From NCBI GenBank assembly GCA_045594425.1, contig JAZNYK010000007.1, positions 62,001 through 126,000 on the forward strand: a DNA stretch of 64,000 nt, written 5' to 3'. Positions within the stretch are counted from its first letter, which is position 1. Every line of letters starts with the position of its first letter. Source of the DNA: RGIG1681 sp045594425. GTDB taxonomy: Bacteria > Bacillota > Clostridia > Christensenellales > UBA1242. Shown here one piece after another: positions 44,806 to 51,373 of this stretch. Below the pieces are notes generated by a model. That model was not told the DNA's origin. It worked only from the letters and a program-made list of their open reading frames with translations, and made no database searches. A program made the translations under genes and the position numbers.

Positions 44806-44836
44806 AAATACTCACACAAAAATGTGTGAGTTTTTA
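44806..44836. terminator. Bidirectional terminator between tspO and metS
   Basis: Perfect stem ACTCACAC / GTGTGAGT (44810-44817 / 44824-44831), T run on the + strand and U-rich sequence on the minus strand. Confidence 0.8.
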
Positions 44837-44838
44837 AT

Positions 44839-46914
44839 TTATGCATTTGCTTCAAATTGACTAGGATGTTTTTTGAAAAAGTCAAACTTTGCTTCAATAT
44901 ATTTTGGAGTATGTCCTTTTTTATTATCAAACCAATTATAAATTGGTTCATTAATTCTATCCCAACTAAACACAGAGTTATCCACACCAAAATATTCAGC
45001 AACATTTTCAGTTCCTTTTGGAGCAACCGAATGAAGCATAACCATCGCAACCTTGCAATAATGCAATGTGTTAACAATGCATTTTGCTTCTAACTCTTTA
45101 TCTTCTTGATTAAAATTCTTTGTCCAATATTTATTAATATTTCTAAGGAAACTATCTAGTTCATACATACACATATGGAACTTATTTTCCATCATACATT
45201 TTTCAAATTTCAAAATACTCATTTCACATTCAAGCAAAACTTCTTCATCAATTTCACCGTATGGAATTTTTCCATCAAAATCTTTTTGCCAAGTATAGAA
45301 CAATGTTCGAAGTGACCTGTTAAACACATTTGTCAAAAGATTGCCATCCTTAACAACTGGGTCAACCTCATTAGGGTCAGCATCTGGATTATAAACCTTT
45401 GGATTAAATGAAGATGATGTATTTCCAACATTAAGTGCCAAAAAGTGTGCACGAAGTTGTTCATGAGTATAGTGGTTCAAAAGTTCATCCGCCATTGGTG
45501 GTTTGATTTGTCCTGAAGAACTTGCTTTATTTCCCATAAACAAAGAATGTTTGTTTACAATAAGTTGGCTTATTTGCAAGTTACCACTTGGAGCATCAAC
45601 CTTTGGCTCACCATCTTGAGTTGCAAGCCACATTGCGTGTTGTGCTGGACCATAGAAATAAACATTATCTTCACCAAGCACTTGATAAACTTTTGCGTCT
45701 TTTTCGCACCAATATTTCTTCCATTCATCATCTGGCTTTCCAAGATGTTTTAAATATGTTCTTGTAAAAGAAATTGGAGCCCAAAGCGATTCTGGCCAAA
45801 CATAAAATGTAAGCCCATCAAGTCCGTCCTTTTCTGGAACTGGAACCCCCCAAGACACATTTCCTGAAAGTCTAAATGGAACAAGAGTTTTTCCTGTTCT
45901 ATACCTAATGCTACCTGCTTGAGTTGGTTCAATTTTGTCTTCTGGAGCAACTTCACTCTTTTCCCAAGAACCAAGTGCTTTTCCTGATAAAATTTCACAC
46001 GCTTTTTCACGGTCTGTTAAATTTTCAAAAATAATAACAAAACTTGCTTTGCTTTTGTCTTCAACTTGAGTAAATGGAGGCAAACTTGAAGCAACCTTTT
46101 CAAACTCATCCATAAGGTCTTTCTTGATATAAATTTCTGGTTTTTTCAAAAACTCTTTAATTTCTTTAGTAACAAAATCACGTGTAGGAGTTTCTTTTTC
46201 AAGTTTTTCAATCCATTCTTTTAATAGTTCAGTATAGTTTTGCAAATTAAAATACCAGTTTTCAATCTTTTTAAGTTCTGGCTTTGTTCCAGTAAGTGAA
46301 GACACTGGGTCTATAAGTTGTTCAGGAAGATATTGATGTCCAAGGTCACACTCATCAGCATATCCTTTTTCACTCTTACATCCATCAATCGGGCACTTTC
46401 CAATAACTTGTCTGCCATTCAAAAAGCAATTTGCTTTAGCATCAAAAAATTGATATGTAGACATTTTTGAAAGTGTTCCATTTTTATATAACTTTTCAAA
46501 AATCTCTTCGCTCACCTTTTTATGCATTTCGGCAGATTCACCAATAGCAGAACCTTGAAACCAATCTAAACCAATTTCATATTCTTTTAATGTGTTAATG
46601 TGTTTTTGGTTAAATTCGGCAACCATATCCTCAATGGTTCCAGTATAGCCACTTGCAACCTTTTTTCTATGTGTTTCAATTGATGGCGAGCCATAGCAAT
46701 CAGTTCCTGAAACAAAAATAACATTATCCTTTCCAAGTTTGTCTTTTAAAAACCTAGCAAAAAAGTCTGCGTAAACAAACATGCCACAAACGTGACCATA
46801 ATGAAGTTCCTTATTACCATAAGGCATACCTGCAGTCACAACTGCACGTTTTGGAAATTTTGGTCTATTAGCCTTCATTCTCTCTAAAACTTCTTTCATT
46901 TTAGCAATATCCAT
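44839..46914 (-). CDS. metS: Methionyl-tRNA synthetase, divergent
   Basis: Charges tRNA-Met. The 691-aa class I synthetase has TAGMPYGNKELHYGHVCG (HIGH-type, residues 38-41), a CP domain with a reduced knuckle (CPIDGCKSEKGYADECDLGH), WGVPVPEKDGLDGLTFYVWPESLW and a C-terminal helical anticodon domain; no EMAP-like C-terminal domain. Oddities: an insertion of ~100 residues between the knuckle and the WG(V/I)PVP block, and KASSS (463-467) where KMSKS is expected. ATG 46914 follows AAGGAG; a frame start at 46944 would lie in the attenuator stem. Controlled by the leader at 46932-47064. Confidence 0.88.
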   Translation of the reverse strand: MDIAKMKEVLERMKANRPKFPKRAVVTAGMPYGNKELHYGHVCGMFVYADFFARFLKDKLGKDNVIFVSGTDCYGSPSIETHRKKVASGYTGTIEDMVAEFNQKHINTLKEYEIGLDWFQGSAIGESAEMHKKVSEEIFEKLYKNGTLSKMSTYQFFDAKANCFLNGRQVIGKCPIDGCKSEKGYADECDLGHQYLPEQLIDPVSSLTGTKPELKKIENWYFNLQNYTELLKEWIEKLEKETPTRDFVTKEIKEFLKKPEIYIKKDLMDEFEKVASSLPPFTQVEDKSKASFVIIFENLTDREKACEILSGKALGSWEKSEVAPEDKIEPTQAGSIRYRTGKTLVPFRLSGNVSWGVPVPEKDGLDGLTFYVWPESLWAPISFTRTYLKHLGKPDDEWKKYWCEKDAKVYQVLGEDNVYFYGPAQHAMWLATQDGEPKVDAPSGNLQISQLIVNKHSLFMGNKASSSGQIKPPMADELLNHYTHEQLRAHFLALNVGNTSSSFNPKVYNPDADPNEVDPVVKDGNLLTNVFNRSLRTLFYTWQKDFDGKIPYGEIDEEVLLECEMSILKFEKCMMENKFHMCMYELDSFLRNINKYWTKNFNQEDKELEAKCIVNTLHYCKVAMVMLHSVAPKGTENVAEYFGVDNSVFSWDRINEPIYNWFDNKKGHTPKYIEAKFDFFKKHPSQFEANA

Positions 46915-46931
46915 AAAACTCTCCTTAAAAC

Positions 46932-47064
46932 AAAAAAACATCAAGCGTTTGTTGCTTGATGTTTAAGTAAATTCACAAGCAACAAAAATGCCTGTGTGAA
47001 ATTTCACACAGAATTATCTTTGTTGTTGTCCTTTTACAAAAATATTTTTCATGGCTTTATTCTA
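46932..47064 (-). promoter_or_regulatory. Putative transcription attenuator leader of metS
   Basis: Minus strand order: TTGACA (47083-47088), 18 nt, TAGAAT (47059-47064), small ORF 47014-47052, palindrome CTGTGTGAAATTTCACACAG (46992-47011), TTTGTTGCTTG (46976-46986), its exact complement CAAGCAACAAA (46948-46958), and a terminator with arms 46938-46946 / 46954-46962 plus seven U. The second complement overlaps the terminator 5' arm, so antiterminator and terminator exclude each other; CAACAAA inside the small ORF (47019-47025) can pair with 46980-46986 and favour termination. No T-box motif is present. Confidence 0.75.
47014..47052 (-). CDS. Possible 12-codon leader peptide MKNIFVKGQQQR
   Basis: ATG at 47052 lies exactly 6 nt after the TAGAAT -10 box, so the transcript would begin at the start codon. 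The ORF ends with TAA at 47014, just before the central palindrome. Its last codons (CAA CAA CAA AGA) contain the sequence that can pair with the antiterminator strand, so ribosome occupancy could alter folding. No methionine codon other than the start. Confidence 0.4.
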   Translation of the reverse strand: MKNIFVKGQQQR

Positions 47065-47097
47065 CTCCACAGAACTAAACAATGTCAATAATTTTTC

Positions 47098-48051
47098 TTA
47101 AATTTCCACAATATCAGCAATTTGCCTTGAATTAACCAACACAAGCAACTCTTCAGTTATGCCCTGAATCTTTTTTTCAATATTTGTTGATTGTTTCAAA
47201 TATTCATGCACACCATCAAGTTTTTTCAATATTGATTGAATACTCTCTTGAACCGAAGAATTATAAATTGAAAGATTCTCCACTCTGTTAACAACAACAT
47301 TTCCTGAAGAATTAAACATCATTGATTTATATTTTTCCACAATTCTTGGAGTCAATGAATTTGCATCGTTAATATTTTGAATTTCAGAAGTTCTTTTAAA
47401 TGTGTTTGTTAAAAATTGACCATTGCTATACTCAAACATCATATAGGTTGCCGTTGAATCATCTTCATCAAACCCAACATTATTTCTAGACCTTTCAATA
47501 ATCATATTAACCCAAACTGATTCAATCGCTGGATAATATTTAATTTCATAATAATACAAATCAAAAGTTTTTTCGTAACTGGCACCAGTCATTCCGTTTA
47601 TATCAAACAACGCATAAATCATATATGCATCATAATTTGTATATTCCTGTTTATCCACATAAAACTTTGAAAGTTTTTCTGCATAACCAGATTTTCCATC
47701 CAAAACAACCTTGTCACTATAACACCATTTTTTCACTTCAAAATCAGATATTTTTGAAAAAACATCCAACATTTTCATTCCAGCATAAACATAAGTATCA
47801 TATTCTTCATAAAGATAATCATTTGTTTCTTCATCAACACTTGAATATGGCAAATTATTTAAACTTTGCTTTTTTGAGTGTTTATCAAAATCATCAAAAG
47901 CAAACGCCAACACTTCGGCATCAGTTTTTTTAGTAGTTCCACCAGAACCGCCACCTGAACCATTTTCACTTTCATTGTTTTTGCAAGCAACAAAAATAAA
48001 CGCAAATGGAATAATCAACATCATGCACAATACTTTTTTCAAAATTTTCAT
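47098..48051 (-). CDS. Uncharacterised lipoprotein
   Basis: A 317-aa secreted lipoprotein: lysine-rich N-region, hydrophobic core and lipobox FVAC near residue 22, followed by a Gly/Ser/Asn spacer. The mature part has no domain I recognise; it is acidic and Tyr/Asn-rich, with a C-terminal helix (KKLDGVHEYLKQSTNIEKKIQGI). AGGAG precedes the ATG. Monocistronic next to metS. Confidence 0.75.
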   Translation of the reverse strand: MKILKKVLCMMLIIPFAFIFVACKNNESENGSGGGSGGTTKKTDAEVLAFAFDDFDKHSKKQSLNNLPYSSVDEETNDYLYEEYDTYVYAGMKMLDVFSKISDFEVKKWCYSDKVVLDGKSGYAEKLSKFYVDKQEYTNYDAYMIYALFDINGMTGASYEKTFDLYYYEIKYYPAIESVWVNMIIERSRNNVGFDEDDSTATYMMFEYSNGQFLTNTFKRTSEIQNINDANSLTPRIVEKYKSMMFNSSGNVVVNRVENLSIYNSSVQESIQSILKKLDGVHEYLKQSTNIEKKIQGITEELLVLVNSRQIADIVEI

Positions 48052-48112
48052 AATATCTCCTAGTTGGCAACATTATACATCATTTACCAAAAGACTAAAA
48101 CAATTTAACACT

Positions 48113-48631
48113 CTATTCTTTTTCAAATATATCAAGCAACTTATCAGATAAATATTCACCTTCAAAAAGTTCAATTTTAAAAGCAGGTCTTTCATCTGTA
48201 ACACTTTGCTCATAAAACTCATCAATCGGGTCAAGCATTGACGCAATATAATTATCTTGATTTCCACGATTTTTCATACGTTGTCTATATTCTTCAACAC
48301 AAGATTTTGAATGATAAACCAAACAATATGGAATCCCCGCATTAAATAACATTTCAACCATCAAAGGGTTTGGTGCAAATAACAAAATTTTATCAGTTTC
48401 ATTTAAAAACTTATGAGTTAGTGTTCGCATATACTCTGTCGAACCTTCTCTAACTGCCTTTCCTCTATTTCCTTTCAAATATTCCATTTCTTCTACCGAA
48501 GCATCTTCAAGAGCATACTTAAATCTGGCTTTCATATCATCAAGGTCAACAAATCTGTCGTCAATTTTTGCTAGATATGATTTTCCCACTCCAGGGACAC
48601 ACACAAAAACTCTAATATCTTTTAATTCCAT
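48113..48631 (-). CDS. P-loop kinase-like protein
   Basis: A 172-aa protein with Walker A VPGVGKSYLAK at residues ~12-22 and RFVDLDDMKARF directly after, the layout of small nucleotide or polynucleotide kinases often seen in phages. LLFAPNPLMVEML and YHSKSCVEEYRQRMKNRG follow (lid-like basic segment). Substrate unknown. It is 10 nt downstream of an HAD nucleotidase gene, suggesting a shared nucleotide or nucleic-acid-end metabolism. Confidence 0.7.
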   Translation of the reverse strand: MELKDIRVFVCVPGVGKSYLAKIDDRFVDLDDMKARFKYALEDASVEEMEYLKGNRGKAVREGSTEYMRTLTHKFLNETDKILLFAPNPLMVEMLFNAGIPYCLVYHSKSCVEEYRQRMKNRGNQDNYIASMLDPIDEFYEQSVTDERPAFKIELFEGEYLSDKLLDIFEKE

Positions 48632-48641
48632 TTTGTCATCC

Positions 48642-49214
48642 TTACAATAAAATTTTCTCTATATCAGCCCAACTATCAACCCTTATGGCACCTTCTTTTT
48701 TCAATGTTTCATCTGAAACATTTTTATTGTGATAAGCCGAAAACATCAACTTTAAACCAACATCGCCTTGCATATTGCTCAATTTATCATCAATCTGAAC
48801 ATCCGCTCTAAAAAGATTTTTTGCACTAGTAAAAATAAATTTATTTGGGTCCAGAAATGGAAAGTTGTTTATCAAAAAATCATATTTGTGCTTAAAAAAT
48901 ATCCCACTATCTTTTGGCATACAAAACATAACACAGGCCGAACAAATATAAATATCATAAACTTTGCTAAGTTTCTTTAAAACTGTTTTTGCACCCCTAA
49001 ATATTCTTGAATTAGCATACATATCCTTGTTTTTTATCGATTCATAAAATCTTGCTTTGTTTGTTTCAGAACCAAGAACATCATCAATATAATATTCAGT
49101 AAAATCTTCCATTTTATAACTAGTTTTCAAAAAAGCATTAACTTCATCCAAAAAAGTTGGCTCACTAATAACTTCATCAACATCTATAAGCAATGTTTTC
49201 TTAATTTTTTCCAT
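48642..49214 (-). CDS. HAD-superfamily 5'-nucleotidase-like phosphatase
   Basis: A 190-aa HAD protein with motif I LLIDVDEVISEP (two catalytic Asp), motif II region IYICSACVMF and motif IV ADVQIDDKLSNMQGD, resembling the NT5C (deoxyribonucleotidase) family. Residue two after motif I is Glu-Val rather than Gly-Val. It sits 3 nt from the TIM-barrel gene and 10 nt before the P-loop kinase gene, in one operon starting at 50069. Confidence 0.78.
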   Translation of the reverse strand: MEKIKKTLLIDVDEVISEPTFLDEVNAFLKTSYKMEDFTEYYIDDVLGSETNKARFYESIKNKDMYANSRIFRGAKTVLKKLSKVYDIYICSACVMFCMPKDSGIFFKHKYDFLINNFPFLDPNKFIFTSAKNLFRADVQIDDKLSNMQGDVGLKLMFSAYHNKNVSDETLKKEGAIRVDSWADIEKILL

Positions 49215-49217
49215 AAT

Positions 49218-50069
49218 CTATTCTTCCTTTAAACTTTCCCAAGTTTTTATATGATGCACACTTAAAACATAATCAATATCAACAAGTTCATCAAGTTTGC
49301 TTATTTCTGAATATAACACTTGTTTGCTTTCTTCTTGAAAGGACACCTTGTCACCTTCATTACTTGTCATCTCAACACCAAGAGCAATTGTTTTGTTATT
49401 ATTTTTCGCATACACAAGTTCTTCTTTTGCAATATCAACAATCTGCTCTGCTGTATCCCTATAACTCATAACAAATGCACGGTTTGCATTATCTATCACA
49501 TGAGCATAAACTGGCTTTGTTTTTCCGTCAACTTCAACAATATCATGTGCCCAAAACGGAATATCAAAATCAAATTTAACGCCTTCATTTTCCGACACAA
49601 CCAAAGTCACAAACTCAACATATTTTTTCATAATTTCTGGTCTATCATCATCAAATTCATCAAGTTGATGAGGTTCAACATCCAAATGCACACCCTCAAA
49701 TGCAGCGGCTGGATAATTTTGTTGATACTCTTCATATTTATTCATAAGTCTGTCAAATCCAGATTTATCCAAAACCCACTCACACTCACCCCAAAGAGCA
49801 AAAACCTTCATACCCTTTTGCTTTGCTTTTTCAACAAACTTTGAGGTATCTTTGTCCATTGAATAATCACAGTAATAAATTTCATCAACACCATTATTTT
49901 TAGCAAATTCCAAATATCTGTCATCTGCTTTATCATCCCACCACCAAACACCAACAGTAGCATCTGTTTTAAGTGTTAATGCCTTGTTTTTAGGAATCAA
50001 AAAATAAACACCAATTCCTAGTGCCAAAACAAAAATACTAATAACAATAATAATTATTGTCTTTTTCAT
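49218..50069 (-). CDS. Membrane-anchored TIM-barrel protein, putative glycoside hydrolase
   Basis: A 283-aa protein with one N-terminal transmembrane anchor (residues 3-25) and an extracytoplasmic barrel. VGVWWWDDKA, VDEIYYCDYSM, MKVFALWGECEW, FEGVHLDVEPHQLDEF, FDFDIPFWA and FVMSYRDTAEQI look like successive beta strands of a GH-type TIM barrel, with Asp/Glu in LDVEPH as candidate catalytic residues. Specific family not identified. ATG 50069 stands 6 nt after TATAAT with no ribosome binding site. First gene of the HAD/kinase operon. Confidence 0.7.
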   Translation of the reverse strand: MKKTIIIIVISIFVLALGIGVYFLIPKNKALTLKTDATVGVWWWDDKADDRYLEFAKNNGVDEIYYCDYSMDKDTSKFVEKAKQKGMKVFALWGECEWVLDKSGFDRLMNKYEEYQQNYPAAAFEGVHLDVEPHQLDEFDDDRPEIMKKYVEFVTLVVSENEGVKFDFDIPFWAHDIVEVDGKTKPVYAHVIDNANRAFVMSYRDTAEQIVDIAKEELVYAKNNNKTIALGVEMTSNEGDKVSFQEESKQVLYSEISKLDELVDIDYVLSVHHIKTWESLKEE

Positions 50070-50075
50070 AATCAC

Positions 50076-50081
50076 ATTATA
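50076..50081 (-). promoter_or_regulatory. -10 box of a leaderless transcript (TIM-barrel operon)
   Basis: TATAAT, then GTGATT, then ATG. No Shine-Dalgarno sequence. The -35 is weak. Confidence 0.5.
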
Positions 50082-50121
50082 TCAAAAATCAATTTTATAC
50101 AAAACAAAAAACTATCATAAA

Positions 50122-50152
50122 GCAAAAAAAAGACACCTAAATTGGTGTCTTT
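50122..50152 (-). terminator. Terminator of tRNA-Leu
   Basis: Stem AAAGACACC / GGTGTCTTT (50129-50137 / 50144-50152) with a U run on the minus strand, six nt after the tRNA end. Confidence 0.88.
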
Positions 50153-50157
50153 TCTTT

Positions 50158-50241
50158 TGGTGCGAGGAAAGGGGGTCGAACCCTCACTACTTTCGTAAGC
50201 CGCCCCTTAAACGACCGCGTCTGCCATTCCGCCATCCTCGC
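50158..50241 (-). tRNA. tRNA-Leu (AAG)
   Basis: 84 nt with a long variable arm, acceptor GCGAGGA/TCCTCGC, encoded CCA. The best anticodon arm is GTCGT-TTAAGGG-GCGGC (with two G-U pairs), giving AAG (A34 probably edited to inosine) for CUN reading. Own promoter and terminator. Confidence 0.88.
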
Positions 50242-50275
50242 AAAGGGAGTTGTAATTTTTTCAAATTACGACACT

Positions 50276-50304
50276 AGTATAATCTCAAAAATTAAATTTG
50301 TCTA
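50276..50304 (-). promoter_or_regulatory. Promoter of tRNA-Leu
   Basis: Minus strand TAGACA (50299-50304), 17-nt spacer, TATACT (50276-50281), 34 nt before the tRNA. Confidence 0.75.
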
Positions 50305-50355
50305 GTATTTTTTCAAAAAAATTTAATTTTCTATAATTTCCCTAACGATTATTTA

Positions 50356-50727
50356 TTACACAAGTTTAAAAACAACAGCCATAATGCCGTATTTTTCAAT
50401 AACTTCAAAGTTTTCATTAGACAAAAAGATATCTGATGCTTTTTCAACTGTGGCACTTGGTTTAAAACCACACTTCTCTTTTCCAAGAGTTTCAACTGCT
50501 TCTTTAACATCAGTAAAATAAAGCAAGTTTTCAATTTCAACCTTTTGAGTTTCCTTTTCATCATTAACATCTGCAGTTTCCTCAAGTTTTTTAACAAATG
50601 TCAATTGATTGCCAACAGCATAATCTTTGTGTTTTTTGTCATTAATAACAAGTTGAATTGTTTTTTTGCCAGCAATAACCTTTTCAAAAACATCACTTTC
50701 AACGACAAATTTATAAATATCTTCCAT
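50356..50727 (-). CDS. ASCH-domain protein
   Basis: A 123-aa protein matching the ASCH (PUA-like) fold: FEKVIAGKKTIQLVINDKKHKDYAVGNQLTFVK corresponds to the family's conserved 'f..I..G.KtiE.R..d.kr..i.vGD.i.F' and the C-terminus IEKYGIMAVVFKLV to the last strand; a variable acidic insertion (~50-60) separates them. ASCH proteins are thought to bind RNA or modified nucleosides. Monocistronic. Confidence 0.75.
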   Translation of the reverse strand: MEDIYKFVVESDVFEKVIAGKKTIQLVINDKKHKDYAVGNQLTFVKKLEETADVNDEKETQKVEIENLLYFTDVKEAVETLGKEKCGFKPSATVEKASDIFLSNENFEVIEKYGIMAVVFKLV

Positions 50728-50805
50728 ATAAAACCTATCCTTATAATTCTCTACTTCTTCATTATAAAAACAAATTATTATATTGTCAAGAAAGTGTTTT
50801 AAACA

Positions 50806-51339
50806 CTAGACACAAATTTCATGAATTTTATACACCCTCCAAAAACCCCTTACTCTTTTTAAATATTTTTTTGTTTCTGAATACGCAATTTTTGATTCAT
50901 TTAATTTTCCACTTTCATCAAGCCAGCCTCTAACAACCGTTTCACCTGCATTGTATGCACAAATCACAGCATCAATATCAGAAAATTTTTGTTTTAAATA
51001 GTTCAAATAAAAACAACCAAACTCAACGTTTGTTTTAGGGTCATACAATTCATCAAGAACAAACGCATCTTTTCCAAGTTCTTTTGCTATCCACTTTCCG
51101 GTTGATGGCAAAATTTGCATTAAACCAATTGCACCAGAACTTGAAATAGCAGCATCATCAAAATCACTTTCTGCTTTAATAACAGCATAAACAAGTGCTC
51201 TATCAATATCATATTTTTCCGCACTATGCAAAACATATCCATCATACTTTGTTGGATAAATTAAAAAATTAAACACAACAAAAAATATTACAGAAAAAAT
51301 ACATATAACAGAAAAGAGAATCAAAACTTTTTTTCTCAT
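50806..51339 (-). CDS. Membrane-anchored lytic transglycosylase (SLT family)
   Basis: Cleaves peptidoglycan glycan strands. The 177-aa protein has an N-terminal anchor (~5-27) and a GH23 domain: VIKAESDFDDAAISSSGAIGLMQILPSTGKWIA contains the catalytic Glu and the GLMQ motif, then NVEFGCFYLNYLKQKFSDIDAVICAYNAGETVV. ATG 51339 is 6 nt after TATAAT with no ribosome binding site. Downstream of polA by 34 nt. Confidence 0.93.
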   Translation of the reverse strand: MRKKVLILFSVICIFSVIFFVVFNFLIYPTKYDGYVLHSAEKYDIDRALVYAVIKAESDFDDAAISSSGAIGLMQILPSTGKWIAKELGKDAFVLDELYDPKTNVEFGCFYLNYLKQKFSDIDAVICAYNAGETVVRGWLDESGKLNESKIAYSETKKYLKRVRGFWRVYKIHEICV

Positions 51340-51345
51340 AATTCT

Positions 51346-51351
51346 ATTATA
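51346..51351 (-). promoter_or_regulatory. -10 box of a leaderless transcript (lytic transglycosylase)
   Basis: TATAAT, AGAATT, ATG in the 34-nt gap after polA; any -35 lies in the polA 3' end and is poor. Confidence 0.4.
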
Positions 51352-51373
51352 TGCATTTTCTTAGTTTTTAAAA

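Noticed and set aside
46945..47090. T-box or SAM riboswitch in front of metS
   Set aside because: No GGTGGNACC bulge sequence, no Stem I landmarks and no SAM aptamer core were seen; the attenuator described in the findings explains the terminator better.
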